A DNA stretch of 64,000 bases from JAYYZW01 sp965217605 (GCA_965217605.1 CBDCJB010000001.1:496001-560000), one strand, 5' to 3'. Shown: positions 17,238 through 26,526, counted from the stretch's first letter. The notes: a model not told the origin generated them from the sequence alone. Numbers and translations: made by a program.

Positions 17238-18117
17238 CGTCCACCACGACGGTTTCAATATTCATTACGAAACCGTTGGCCCTGAAAATGGCAGGCCCCT
17301 AATCCTCGTCGCAGGCTCGGGCGAGCAGATCGGCTCCGTGGAATTTCCCGCCGATCAATGCACTGTATTCGTCGACCGCGGCTTTCGCGTCATCCGCCTG
17401 GACAACCGCGACGCGGGCCTCTCGACACCCACGCATGAACTGCCCGATATCGATATCCACGCGGCCTTGGCGCAGGGGGCGGCATTCGGATCGGTGCCCT
17501 ACACGCGCATGGACATGGCCGATGACATCGTGGCCGTACTCGATGATTTAGACCTCGAACGCGCGAACCTCATCGGCGCCTCGATGGGCGGTTTCCTCGT
17601 GCGTTGGGCCGCCGTGCGCCATCCCGATCGCGTATCGTCCCTGACCGTCGTCATGAGCGGCGCGGGCGCCGGACCGGACGAGGACGGACCGCAGTGGGAA
17701 CGCGCGGTTCTGGAGCGACTTCTGGTGCTGGCCGAGCGCCACGCACGCGAGATCGCGATCGATCGCAACGTCGATCTATGGCGTTGGATCTGGGGTGCGC
17801 ACTATCCGTTCGATGAAGCCTTCGTGCGCGAGCGCGTAAGCTACGCCCACGATCGCGCCTATCGCCCCGAGGGATTTGCGCGCCAAGCACTGTCGAGCGT
17901 CCATTCACCCGGTTTGTGGACCGCGCAGACTGCGATCACCTGCCCGACGCTCGTGATGCACGGCGAATCCGATCCCTGTTTCCACATCGATCACGGCCGC
18001 GCCATTCAAACGCGCATCGAGAACGCAGAGTTGTGGTGTGACCCCGGCATGGGTCACATCATGCATCGCGAGCAGTGGGAGGAAATGGCGGACCGGGTCG
18101 ACCGGTTGGCGCCGTAG
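17230..18117 (+). CDS. alpha/beta fold hydrolase
   Basis: A 295-residue hydrolase. The nucleophile elbow is GASMGG with Ser118, the oxyanion region is LVAGSGEQ, and the late histidine lies in GMGHIMHREQW. DNRDAGLST, near residue 58, resembles the aclacinomycin methylesterase/3-oxoadipate enol-lactonase-like subgroup. It starts at GTG 17230, eight bases before the Rieske stop, and so is translationally coupled to it. Hydrolysis of an ester or ring-cleavage product of the Rieske reaction is plausible but inferred. Confidence 0.85.
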   Translation: MPDVHHDGFNIHYETVGPENGRPLILVAGSGEQIGSVEFPADQCTVFVDRGFRVIRLDNRDAGLSTPTHELPDIDIHAALAQGAAFGSVPYTRMDMADDIVAVLDDLDLERANLIGASMGGFLVRWAAVRHPDRVSSLTVVMSGAGAGPDEDGPQWERAVLERLLVLAERHAREIAIDRNVDLWRWIWGAHYPFDEAFVRERVSYAHDRAYRPEGFARQALSSVHSPGLWTAQTAITCPTLVMHGESDPCFHIDHGRAIQTRIENAELWCDPGMGHIMHREQWEEMADRVDRLAP

Positions 18118-18126
18118 GCGAACCGT

Positions 18127-19254
18127 TTAACGAAGCCGCGTCAGCGCTTTGACCAATACGTGCAGGGCTTTCGCATTGAAGGCCGGCAGGAAATGATCGA
18201 TATACGGCATCGCCGCGCGCATGCCGGCGGCGCGTACCGTGAACGTGGAGGCGCCGTACATGGGGTTGATCCAGACGAGCGTGCGCACGCGGCGTTTGAC
18301 TAAATCGAGTTCGCTCGCAATCCGCTCGACCTTACCGTTGTCGTAGCCATCGCTGATCACGATCAATACCGTGGAGCACGCCGAACCCTCGCGCAGGATC
18401 GTTCGATTGAGTTTCGCCAGCGCCGTGCCGATGTCGGTACCGCCCGACCAGTGGTGGACGGTCCGCGAGATCTCCGCCAAGGTGTCGGCAACGCTGCGAC
18501 GCCGCAGCAGAGCCGTGATCTCGCTGACCCGCGTACTGAAGACGAAGGTTTTCGAACCATTCAAGGCCTGCTGTAGGCCAAACATGAGTTGCAGCAGAAA
18601 GGGATTGAACACGTCCATCGAGCCGCTGACGTCGCAGAGCATGACGATGCGCGTCTTGAGCGTCTTGTGCCGCGCATGCGACAACTCCACGAGGTCGAGC
18701 CCGTGTCGGATATTACGGCGGATCGAACGCCTGAGATCGATACGCCGGCCACGGCGGCTCTCGCGCAGGCGCCGCGAAGGGCGCGTGGCGAGGCGTTTCG
18801 CCAGTTCGCGTATGACCGCGTCCAGTGGTGGCGCGTCGGGATCCCACCGCAGCGCGAGATCGGGGTTGCGCATCACTTCGTCACCGGCGAAGGACGCCTC
18901 GGCGGTCAACATGTCGCGATGCGCCTCGCGGGTCTGGCCCACGTCGAGCGATCCCCGGATCAACTCGCCTCGCGCGAGGATGTAGTCGCCGTCGTCGCGG
19001 TCACGGGCGGCGTTCCAGTACGCGTCGAACACATTTTCGAACGCGATTTCATCGGCGCGGTTGGAAGCGAGGTTGGTGCGCAGCGCAATGCGATAATCGT
19101 CGACGTTGCGCCACTCGATGGTTTTCAGCGCCCGGAAAACGTCTATCTGCCGCGCATGGGTGACGGTGAGGCCGGCGTCGCGTGCCGCCTGGCACAGTCC
19201 GAACGTGTGCTGCACGAGCCCGTCCGCGTTCTCAGCCGCGCTCGTCGGGGTCAT
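18127..19254 (-). CDS. VWA domain protein, CoxE family
   Basis: A 375-residue protein with a basic middle region (residues 158-185) and a C-terminal von Willebrand A domain. The metal-ion-dependent adhesion site is CDVSGSMD (Asp208), with HWSGGTDIGTAL and VISDGYDNG completing it. CoxE works with the AAA+ ATPase CoxD to insert sulfur and copper in carbon monoxide dehydrogenase maturation; related pairs serve other metalloenzymes. The partner ATPase is encoded immediately upstream (six-base gap). No CO dehydrogenase structural gene is in this window, so the client is unknown. Confidence 0.85.
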   Translation of the reverse strand: MTPTSAAENADGLVQHTFGLCQAARDAGLTVTHARQIDVFRALKTIEWRNVDDYRIALRTNLASNRADEIAFENVFDAYWNAARDRDDGDYILARGELIRGSLDVGQTREAHRDMLTAEASFAGDEVMRNPDLALRWDPDAPPLDAVIRELAKRLATRPSRRLRESRRGRRIDLRRSIRRNIRHGLDLVELSHARHKTLKTRIVMLCDVSGSMDVFNPFLLQLMFGLQQALNGSKTFVFSTRVSEITALLRRRSVADTLAEISRTVHHWSGGTDIGTALAKLNRTILREGSACSTVLIVISDGYDNGKVERIASELDLVKRRVRTLVWINPMYGASTFTVRAAGMRAAMPYIDHFLPAFNAKALHVLVKALTRLR

Positions 19255-19260
19255 GGCAAC

Positions 19261-20184
19261 TCAGTCCCGCAATGCCACGGCGCGCCCTTCGATCAAGGCC
19301 CGCAGGTCTAAACCGGCGAGCCGTTCGACGTCATCGCGGTACTTGAGCAGAACGCCCGACGTCTCTTGAATCACTTCAGGCAGGATCTGACCGATGTTCA
19401 GACCGAGCAGCGCCCGGGCCCAATCGAGGGATTCCGCGACACCCGGCCGCTTATAGAAATCGACCGAGCGCAGCGCGGCCATGACCGTCGCCACGGACGC
19501 CGCGAGATCGGCCTCGATGCCGGGTACGCGCCGTAAGATGATCTCGCGCTCCTTCGCGGACGAGGGAAAGTCGATCCAAAGATACAGGCACCGGCGCTTT
19601 AAGGCGTCGTGCAGTTCGCGGGTGCGGTTAGAGGTCAAGATCACGCACGGCGGCCGGACCGCGTTGAAGGTGCCGAGCTCGGGGATGGTGACCTGGAAAT
19701 CCGACAGGATCTCGAGCAGGAACGCCTCGAATTCTTCATCGGCGCGATCGATCTCGTCGATCAACAACACCGCGGGGCGTGGCCCGGCGTGCCGGATCGC
19801 CTTTAGCAGCGGCCGGTCGAATAGAAATTCCTCACCGAAGATCGATCGCTCCAGATCGGCGCGGCGCGCGGGATCGGCCTCCGCTAGCCGGATCTCCAAG
19901 ATCTGACGCGCGTAATTCCACTCGTAGAGCGTCGAGCTCGCGTCCAGACCCTCGTAGCACTGGAGCCGGATCAGGGGCGTATCCAAGACCGCAGCCAATA
20001 CCTTCGCGACCTCGGTCTTGCCTACGCCCGCTTCGCCCTCGAGCAGCACCGGTTTGGTCAGGTCGAAGGCGAGCTTGGTGGTCAGGCACAAGGGGCGGTC
20101 CGCAACGTAATTTTGCCCGTCGAAGGCCGCCTCGACATGCTCCACGCAGCCAAACGGGTGCTGCCATTCGCGTACATCGTTCAT
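19261..20184 (-). CDS. MoxR/CoxD-type AAA+ ATPase
   Basis: A 307-residue AAA+ ATPase of the MoxR family. Walker A is LLEGEAGVGKTE (about residues 48-58), Walker B is VLLIDEIDRAD, sensor 1 is VILTSNRTRE, and the arginine finger region is LKRRCLYLWIDFP. MoxR ATPases remodel metalloenzymes together with VWA proteins, here the CoxE gene just downstream. I chose the ATG at 20184 (MNDVREWQHPFG), since earlier codons read through non-conserved sequence with no ribosome site. It is divergent from the cupin gene. Confidence 0.87.
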   Translation of the reverse strand: MNDVREWQHPFGCVEHVEAAFDGQNYVADRPLCLTTKLAFDLTKPVLLEGEAGVGKTEVAKVLAAVLDTPLIRLQCYEGLDASSTLYEWNYARQILEIRLAEADPARRADLERSIFGEEFLFDRPLLKAIRHAGPRPAVLLIDEIDRADEEFEAFLLEILSDFQVTIPELGTFNAVRPPCVILTSNRTRELHDALKRRCLYLWIDFPSSAKEREIILRRVPGIEADLAASVATVMAALRSVDFYKRPGVAESLDWARALLGLNIGQILPEVIQETSGVLLKYRDDVERLAGLDLRALIEGRAVALRD

Positions 20185-20285
20185 TTTGCCCGCGGCCCCT
20201 GTGGATTTAATATGCGTAGCGTGACACCTGCGCGCCGGTATTCTACCGAAACGCGCGTCCATCATTGCCGAGTCGGATAAAAACA

Positions 20286-20654
20286 ATGCACGTCGAGAAA
20301 CACACCATGAACGTCACGCGCCTGTACACGGGCGCGGACGGTCAATCGCACTTCGAGGACGTCACCGTCGAACTCGACGATCACGGAACCGTCGGGCATC
20401 TATCCGCGCTGCACCCCGCCAGCGGCTTGATCTTTCGCCACACCGATGGCGATTATCACTACGACTGGCACAATGCGCCCCAACGCCAGTACATCGTCAT
20501 CCTCGAGGGTGGGCTGGACATCGAAGTGGGCGACGGCACGCGGCGGTCATTCGTGGCGGGCGATATCGTGCTTGCCGAGGACGTTGACGGACAGGGGCAT
20601 ATCAGCCGTTCGATCGACGGTACGCCAAGAAAGTCACTGTTTATAACTGTATAA
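20286..20654 (+). CDS. cupin domain protein
   Basis: A 122-residue single-domain cupin. The barrel motifs are DGDYHYDWHNAPQRQYIVILEG in two parts (His residues as possible metal ligands) and GDIVLAEDVDGQGH. The fold serves many enzymes and sensors, so no reaction is assigned. It starts at ATG 20286, with an alternative at 20307. A -10-like TATAAT overlaps its stop codon and may serve the reductase gene downstream. Confidence 0.7.
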   Translation: MHVEKHTMNVTRLYTGADGQSHFEDVTVELDDHGTVGHLSALHPASGLIFRHTDGDYHYDWHNAPQRQYIVILEGGLDIEVGDGTRRSFVAGDIVLAEDVDGQGHISRSIDGTPRKSLFITV

Positions 20655-20656
20655 TT
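20651..20656 (+). promoter_or_regulatory. candidate -10 box for the AcuI/YhdH gene
   Basis: A perfect TATAAT overlaps the end of the cupin gene in an AT-rich stretch, 31 bases before the TTG start at 20688. No good -35 box is seen at 17 bases, so it would depend on other contacts. Weak evidence. Confidence 0.3.
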
Positions 20657-20687
20657 CAACGTATTATACGATATTTGGAGAAATTAC

Positions 20688-21683
20688 TTGAGCACTAGCT
20701 TCAATGCCATTGTTGCCGACAAAGATGCCGACGGCGGGTTCTCGGCCGGTCTTCAAACGCTCGAGCTCGCCGATCTGCCAGACGAAGCGGTGCTGGTCGA
20801 CATCGATTATTCGACGGTGAATTACAAAGACGGCCTGGCGGTGACCAACACCGTACCCATCTGTCAGACCTTCCCCATGGTGTGCGGCATCGACCTCGCC
20901 GGCACGGTGGTCGAATCGAGCGCTAACGCGTGGCAGGCCGGGGATCGCGTGCTGGCCAACGGCTACGGCTTATCGGAGCGGCACTGGGGCGCATACGCGC
21001 AAAAACAGCGCGTAAATCCGGACTTTTTGCTACGCCTGCCCGACGCGTTTTCGGCGGAGCAGGCCATGGCGCTCGGCACGGCCGGGTATACCGCGATGCT
21101 CTGTGTCAACGCCATCCGTGACCATGGCACCCAAGCGAGCGACGGCCCGGTGCTGGTCACGGGCAGCGCCGGGGGCGTTGGATCGGTCGCGATCATGCTC
21201 CTGGCCAAGCTCGGATTCGAGGTGGTAGCGAGCACGGGACGGCCGGAAACGGCTTCATATCTCAAAGACTTAGGCGCGAGCGACACGATCGAACGCGACG
21301 CACTAGCGCGTAAATCCAAGCCCTTGGAGAAGGCGACTTGGGCCGCGGTGGTCGACAGCGTGGGCTCGACGACCTTGGCGACGGCGCTCGCACAAACCCA
21401 CTATAACGGCATCGTCGCCGCGTGCGGGCTAGCCGGTGGCCCGGATCTGCCGACCGGCGTCATGCCCTTCATCGTGCGTAATGTGAGACTCCAAGGCTGT
21501 GACTCCGTCATGGCCCCCATGGCCGTCAGGCAGCGCGCCTGGGACGATCTCGCCGACCTCATCGACCCGGGGCGGCTGGCTGGCGTCTTCACGACCGAAC
21601 CGCTGGCCCGCGTGCCCGAACTCGCGAGCGCGATCTTGCGGGGGGAGATCAAGGGGCGGGTCGTGATCGACGTCAACGCTTGA
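20688..21683 (+). CDS. AcuI/YhdH-type acrylyl-CoA reductase family oxidoreductase
   Basis: A 331-residue zinc-free medium-chain dehydrogenase. DYSTVNYKDGLAV near residue 42 and GIDLAGTVVES near 67 are characteristic of YhdH/AcuI. The NADPH loop is VTGSAGGVGSVA near 158, and the tail EIKGRVVIDV is typical. AcuI reduces acryloyl-CoA to propionyl-CoA, and a detoxifying role for acrylate-like thioesters would fit the beta-oxidation gene downstream. Translation starts at TTG 20688 with GGAG eight bases before it. Confidence 0.83.
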   Translation: MSTSFNAIVADKDADGGFSAGLQTLELADLPDEAVLVDIDYSTVNYKDGLAVTNTVPICQTFPMVCGIDLAGTVVESSANAWQAGDRVLANGYGLSERHWGAYAQKQRVNPDFLLRLPDAFSAEQAMALGTAGYTAMLCVNAIRDHGTQASDGPVLVTGSAGGVGSVAIMLLAKLGFEVVASTGRPETASYLKDLGASDTIERDALARKSKPLEKATWAAVVDSVGSTTLATALAQTHYNGIVAACGLAGGPDLPTGVMPFIVRNVRLQGCDSVMAPMAVRQRAWDDLADLIDPGRLAGVFTTEPLARVPELASAILRGEIKGRVVIDVNA

Positions 21684-21708
21684 CGGACCGTAAGGTGAGT
21701 GATTTCAA

Positions 21709-21724
21709 CCTACCGTTTGGTAGG
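21709..21724. promoter_or_regulatory. palindromic operator candidate upstream of the fatty-acid oxidation gene
   Basis: CCTACC-GTTT-GGTAGG is a perfect 6-bp inverted repeat with a 4-bp spacer, a form used by several TetR-family repressors of acyl-CoA metabolism. It lies 115 bp before the start codon at 21840, ahead of an AT-rich stretch (21770-21800) that could hold the promoter. No regulator gene is adjacent. Confidence 0.4.
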
Positions 21725-21839
21725 CAAACCGACAAGGGACGCCCACGCAAATCTTACTACGAACATCAAATTTATCCTTTAATTATTTATAAATTAAGGA
21801 AATTTTAACGATACTTAGAATGAAAGGAAGGAAGAGCCC

Positions 21840-23939
21840 ATGGGAGACGTAGTCAACTACAGCCGCGAAGGCGATATCGCCTTCATCACCATCGACAACC
21901 CGCCCGTCAATGCGCTGGCCATCGCCGTGCGTCGGGGCATTCAAGCCTGCGTCCGGCAATTCGCCGCCGACGCCGACGCCCAGGCTGCCGTGCTCATTTG
22001 CGACGGCCGCACGTTCATCGCGGGGGCCGATATCACGGAATTCGATAAACCGCGCGAGGCGCCCTGGCTCCCCAAAGTCATCGAGGAAATGGAGGCCTGT
22101 CCGAAGATCATCGTCGCCGCCATTCACGGCACCGCACTCGGCGGCGGCCTCGAGACGGCGATGGGCTGCCACTACCGCTGCGCAGTCAAGTCGGCCAAGC
22201 TCGGTCTGCCGGAAGTGACCCTGGGGCTGTTACCGGGCGCCACCGGCACGCAACGGCTGCCGCGTTTGATCGGGCCCAAAGATGCGCTGGATGTCATGGT
22301 GACCGGCAAACCGATGGCGGCGCAGGTGGCGTTCGACCGCGGCGCGGTCGACGAATTGCTCGAGGGCGACGACTTGAAGGCCGGCGCCGCGGCCTACGCG
22401 ATGAAACTCCTGGACATGGGCGTCGGCCCACGCCGCATCAGCGAAATGCAGGTCGAGGCGAGCGGCATCGACGACGGCTTCTTCGACGACTACCGCAAAT
22501 CCATCGCACGTCAGACGCGCGGGTTCCTGGCGCCCGAACAAATCGTCAAGTGCGTCGAAGCCGCGGTGTCGATGCCCTACGCCGATGCCGTCGAGCGCGA
22601 AGGTGAACTCTTCATGGAATGCATGACCTCGACGCATTCCGCAGCGCAACGCCATCTGTTCTTCGCCGAACGCGCCGCGAACAAGGTCGCCGACGTGCCC
22701 AAGGACACCCCGTTACGCGACGTCAAAAAAGTCGCCGTGCTCGGCGGCGGCACCATGGGCGGGGGTATCGCGATGAACTTCGCGAACGTCGGGATCCCGG
22801 TGGTCATGAAAGAGATCGATCAAGGTGCGCTGGACCGCGGCCTGGGCATCGTACGCCGTAACTACGAGGCCACGGTCAAGAAGGGCCGCATGAGTGAAGC
22901 CGACCTCGATAAATGCATGGGCCTCATTTCCGGTACGACCGATTACGGCGGTGTGGGCGATGCCGATCTCATCGTCGAAGCGGTGTTCGAGAACATGGCA
23001 TTGAAGAAAGAGATCTTCGGCGAACTCGACAAGGTCGCCAAGCCCGGTGCGATCCTCGCGAGCAACACGTCGACCCTGGACATCGACGCGATAGCAGCCG
23101 CGACGAATCGCGCGGAAGATGTCATCGGCTGGCATTTCTTCGCGCCGGCCAACGTCATGACCCTGCTCGAGATCGTACGCGGCGCCGAAACGGCAAAGGA
23201 CGTCATCGCGACCTCGATGGCGATGGCGAAAACGATTCGAAAAACAGCGGTACTGGTACGCGTATGCTTCGGGTTCGTCGGCAATCGCATGTTCTTTCCC
23301 TACGTGCGCGAAGCACAGCGCATGGTCCTCGAAGGCGTACCGGCAGACCGCATCGACCAGGTCGCCTTTGACTGGGGTTGGGCGATGGGCCCGAACGCCG
23401 TGACCGATCTGTCCGGCCTCGACGTGCTCGACAAGGTCAATAACGAGTGGCCTGACAAACCGGATGACCCGGCTTATTGTCGCGTCATCACCAAACTCGT
23501 CGAACAGGGTCAATTCGGCCAGAAAACGGGCATCGGTATGTTCAAATATGAAGGCCGCAAGGCGACACCCAACCCGCTGGTGGCCGAACTCGCGCGGTCC
23601 GAAGCCGAGGTCCTGGGCATACCGCAGATCGACGTCTCGGACGACGAGATCATCGAGCGTTTGATGTACTCGATGATCAACGAAGGCGCGTTGATCCTGG
23701 AGGAGGGGATCGCCGCGCGTCCGAGCGACATCGACGTCGTGTACGCGCACGGCTACGGCTTGCCGCGTTACCGCGGTGGGCCGATGCACTATGCCGACGC
23801 CGTTGGAGTCGATAAAGTCAAGGGCGCGATCGATAAGTATCGGGATCGCTACGGCGCTCAATATTGGACAGCAGCGCCTTTGCTGGTTGAACTCGCTGGT
23901 GCGGGCCAGTCCTTTGCACAATGGGCGGCCGGCCGCTGA
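21840..23939 (+). CDS. fused enoyl-CoA hydratase / 3-hydroxyacyl-CoA dehydrogenase (FadJ-like)
   Basis: A 699-residue bifunctional beta-oxidation enzyme. The crotonase half (residues 1-190) has FIAGADITEF for the oxyanion hole and GLPEVTLGLLPGATGT with the catalytic glutamate. The dehydrogenase half starts near 295 with VAVLGGGTMGGGIAM, then SNTSTLDI and the catalytic-His segment WHFFAPANVM, and a C-terminal HCDH domain follows. It hydrates trans-enoyl-CoAs and oxidises the 3-hydroxyacyl-CoA with NAD. It is closer to the short FadJ/peroxisomal type than to FadB; no thiolase gene is adjacent. AAGGAAGGAAG precedes the ATG. Confidence 0.9.
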   Translation: MGDVVNYSREGDIAFITIDNPPVNALAIAVRRGIQACVRQFAADADAQAAVLICDGRTFIAGADITEFDKPREAPWLPKVIEEMEACPKIIVAAIHGTALGGGLETAMGCHYRCAVKSAKLGLPEVTLGLLPGATGTQRLPRLIGPKDALDVMVTGKPMAAQVAFDRGAVDELLEGDDLKAGAAAYAMKLLDMGVGPRRISEMQVEASGIDDGFFDDYRKSIARQTRGFLAPEQIVKCVEAAVSMPYADAVEREGELFMECMTSTHSAAQRHLFFAERAANKVADVPKDTPLRDVKKVAVLGGGTMGGGIAMNFANVGIPVVMKEIDQGALDRGLGIVRRNYEATVKKGRMSEADLDKCMGLISGTTDYGGVGDADLIVEAVFENMALKKEIFGELDKVAKPGAILASNTSTLDIDAIAAATNRAEDVIGWHFFAPANVMTLLEIVRGAETAKDVIATSMAMAKTIRKTAVLVRVCFGFVGNRMFFPYVREAQRMVLEGVPADRIDQVAFDWGWAMGPNAVTDLSGLDVLDKVNNEWPDKPDDPAYCRVITKLVEQGQFGQKTGIGMFKYEGRKATPNPLVAELARSEAEVLGIPQIDVSDDEIIERLMYSMINEGALILEEGIAARPSDIDVVYAHGYGLPRYRGGPMHYADAVGVDKVKGAIDKYRDRYGAQYWTAAPLLVELAGAGQSFAQWAAGR

Positions 23940-23958
23940 TGGCTCGAACCCGACGAGC

Positions 23959-26262
23959 TTGAAAACCACGGCATCCCACTGGGGTACGTACCGAGCCGAG
24001 GTCGAAGACGGGCGTCTGATCGCGCTACACGGATTCGAGGACGATGTCGATCCATCGCCGATCGGGCAGGCACAGATCGATACGCTCGACGACCCCTGCC
24101 GGATCCCACGGCCGATGGTGCGGCAGGGTTACCTCGAACACGGACCGGATGCGAACCGAGGTGGGCGCGGTTGCGAACCGTTCGTCACCGTGTCCTGGGA
24201 TCACGCAGAACGGCTGGTCGCGGACGAACTCAAGCGCGTGCGCGAGACCCATGGCAACGAGGCCATCTATGCTGGATGCTACGGCTGGGCGAGCGCTGGC
24301 CGTTTTCACCACGCGAAGAGCCAACTGCACCGCTTCATGAACTGCGTCGGCGGCGCGACCGTGTCGCGGGATACTTACAGTTTCGCAGCCGGCGAAGTCA
24401 TCCTGCCACACGTGCTCGGTAACCTGCACAAGTTGTTCGGAACCATGACGACTTGGCCTTCCATCATCGAGCACACCGATCTCCTGGTCGCCTTCGGCGG
24501 CCTGCCGCTCAAAAATGGACAGGTGAACTCGGGCGGCGCCGGACGACACGTGCAGCGCGATTACATGGCGGACGCGGCTCGCAACGGTTTACGGGTCGTC
24601 AATATTTCGCCGCTGCGAACGGATGTCGAGGCGGGCATAGGGGCCGAGTGGCTGGCGCCGGTGCCGAACACCGACGTCGCGATCATGCTCGGACTCGCCC
24701 ACACGCTGGTCGCGGACGGCCGTGAGGATCGCGCGTTTCTCGAACGCTATTGCGTCGGATACGAACGCTTCCACGCCTACCTCACGGGTGCAACGGACGG
24801 GATCGAAAAGGATGCGGAGTGGGCGGCGGCCATCTCGGGTCTCGATGCGGCCACGTTGCGCCAACTCGCGCGCGACATGGCGGCGGGCCGCACCATGCTC
24901 GCGATCGGATGGGCGCTGACCCGTCAGGACCACGGCGAACAAAACTTCTGGATGGGTGTCGTGCTGGCTGCGATGCTCGGCCAGATCGGTCTGCCGGGCG
25001 GCGGCATCGGCTTCGGTTATTCCGCAACCAACGGCATCGGCGGTCATATGGGCCAGATGCATTGGGCGGCACTGGAGCAGGGCAGCAATCCGGTCGAAAC
25101 CTATATTCCGGTCGCGCGCATTGCGGATCTGCTGCTCAATCCCGGCGCGCAAGTCGATTACAACGGCAAGCGCCTCACCTATCCCGATATCAAGCTCGTC
25201 TATTGGGCCGGCGGCAATCCGTTCCACCATCACCAGGATCTCAACCGCCTGGTCCGGGCCTGGCAAAGGCCCGAGACGATCATCGTGCACGAACCCTGGT
25301 GGACCGCGACCGCGCGCCATGCAGACATCGTGCTGCCCGCGACCACGACCTTGGAGCGCAACGACCTCGCGGCCTCGGCCAGGGATCCCTATCTGGTGGC
25401 CATGCAGCAAGCCGTGGAACCTTACGGCGAAGCGCGCAACGATTACGACATTTTCCGCGGCATTGCGCGCGAGCTGGATGTAGAAGAATCGTTTACTGCC
25501 GAAGGACGCGATGAATCGGAATGGTTGCGGCACCTTTTCGAGATCTCTCGACAACGCGCAACGGCGAGCGAGATCGAGATGCCGCCGTTCGAGGAGTTCT
25601 GGGCCGCGGGTGCTTTCAAGGTCGAAGCACCACCGGTGCCGACCGTCATGTTGGACGCCTTCCGGCGCGATCCCGAGTCGAATCCGCTGCCAACGCCGTC
25701 CGGTCGGATCGAGGTGTTCTCCGACACCATCGATGCGTTCGGCTATGACGACTGCCCGGGACATCCGGTGTGGATGGAGCCCGCGGAGTGGTTGAATCAC
25801 GCGAAAGTGCACGCATTTCCTTTGCACCTCGTTTCGAATCAACCGATCACGCGCTTGCACAGTCAACTCGACAACAGTGCCTATTCGCGTTCTCGGGAAG
25901 TGAATGGCCGCGAGGCGATCGTCATACACCCCGACGATGCCGCCGCGCGCGACATTCGGAATGGCGACGTCGTGCGCGTATTCAATGATCGCGGCGAATG
26001 TCTCGCGGGCGCCGTAGTGAGCGACGCGGTGCGTGCATCGGTCGTGCAGATGCCGACCGGCGCCTGGTTCGATCCGGAAACCCCGGGGCAATCGCGAACC
26101 CGTTGCAAGCACGGCAACCCGAACGTACTGACGCCGGACAAGGGGAGCTCGAAGCTCGCGCAAGGCCCGAGCGCGCTGTCCTGTCTGGTCGAAGTCGCGC
26201 GTTACGACGGCGAGCCACCGGCGGTGACGGCATTCGAGCCGCCCGTCGTGATTAGTGATTAG
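23959..26262 (+). CDS. molybdopterin oxidoreductase, DMSO/TMAO/biotin sulfoxide reductase type
   Basis: A 767-residue molybdenum enzyme with no N-terminal [4Fe-4S] cysteine motif and no Tat signal, as in cytoplasmic BisC. CYGWASAGRFHHAKSQLHRF near residue 110 is the strongest family mark. SRDTYSFAAGEV places a serine where DMSO reductase family enzymes ligate molybdenum. The C-terminal MopB-CT domain includes NGDVVRVFNDRGE and PTGAWFDPE. It probably reduces an S- or N-oxide. The start is taken as TTG 23959, 20 bases after the upstream stop; it has no good ribosome site, so the exact N-terminus is uncertain. The TAG stop coincides with the TA of a hairpin element insertion. Confidence 0.83.
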   Translation: MKTTASHWGTYRAEVEDGRLIALHGFEDDVDPSPIGQAQIDTLDDPCRIPRPMVRQGYLEHGPDANRGGRGCEPFVTVSWDHAERLVADELKRVRETHGNEAIYAGCYGWASAGRFHHAKSQLHRFMNCVGGATVSRDTYSFAAGEVILPHVLGNLHKLFGTMTTWPSIIEHTDLLVAFGGLPLKNGQVNSGGAGRHVQRDYMADAARNGLRVVNISPLRTDVEAGIGAEWLAPVPNTDVAIMLGLAHTLVADGREDRAFLERYCVGYERFHAYLTGATDGIEKDAEWAAAISGLDAATLRQLARDMAAGRTMLAIGWALTRQDHGEQNFWMGVVLAAMLGQIGLPGGGIGFGYSATNGIGGHMGQMHWAALEQGSNPVETYIPVARIADLLLNPGAQVDYNGKRLTYPDIKLVYWAGGNPFHHHQDLNRLVRAWQRPETIIVHEPWWTATARHADIVLPATTTLERNDLAASARDPYLVAMQQAVEPYGEARNDYDIFRGIARELDVEESFTAEGRDESEWLRHLFEISRQRATASEIEMPPFEEFWAAGAFKVEAPPVPTVMLDAFRRDPESNPLPTPSGRIEVFSDTIDAFGYDDCPGHPVWMEPAEWLNHAKVHAFPLHLVSNQPITRLHSQLDNSAYSRSREVNGREAIVIHPDDAAARDIRNGDVVRVFNDRGECLAGAVVSDAVRASVVQMPTGAWFDPETPGQSRTRCKHGNPNVLTPDKGSSKLAQGPSALSCLVEVARYDGEPPAVTAFEPPVVISD

Positions 26263-26526
26263 AAGCGATCTCAAAATTATTCGAGGTAGCGCCGACGGTT
26301 GTTTTCGCGCAGTTCAAGGCGCGAGGAGCGTGGTTGACCGGGTGTCAATGAGCGACGAGCAACGCCGAAATGCGCGAAAACAGCCATCGGCCCTTCGGGT
26401 TGGACCCAAAAAGCCCGTCTACCGCGTTGCAGCGCTTGGAAATAGAACCACTATTCCCTGCGCACTGCGCCTTGTAGCCGAACTTTTTGGGGCCAACGCT
26501 ACCTCGAATAATTTTGAGACCGCTTC
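26262..26526. mobile_element. 265-bp TA-flanked composite hairpin element
   Basis: Long terminal inverted repeats of about 30 bp (starting GAAGCGATCTCAAAATTATT at 26262 and mirrored to 26526) are flanked by TA at 26260-26261 and 26527-26528. Inside are two further hairpin modules with their own paired arms: 26291-26391 (arms ending TTTTCGCGC) and 26399-26497 (arms GTTGG...CAAAAAG). Each module carries a GCGTTGC...GCGCCTTG core, the same core found in the 159-bp elements. With 80 bp of flank it accounts for the gene-free stretch 26263-26604. It has no coding capacity that I trust. Confidence 0.7.

Noticed and set aside
16005..17258. A 417-codon open frame antisense to the Rieske oxygenase gene
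   Set aside because: It is antisense to the complete Rieske and iron-site motifs and runs into the insertion cassette; no recognisable domain.
24589..26274. A 561-codon open frame antisense to the molybdopterin oxidoreductase gene
   Set aside because: It is a shadow of a GC-rich gene: no family motifs, Arg/His/Asp-rich composition and no ribosome site, while the sense frame has clear family motifs throughout.
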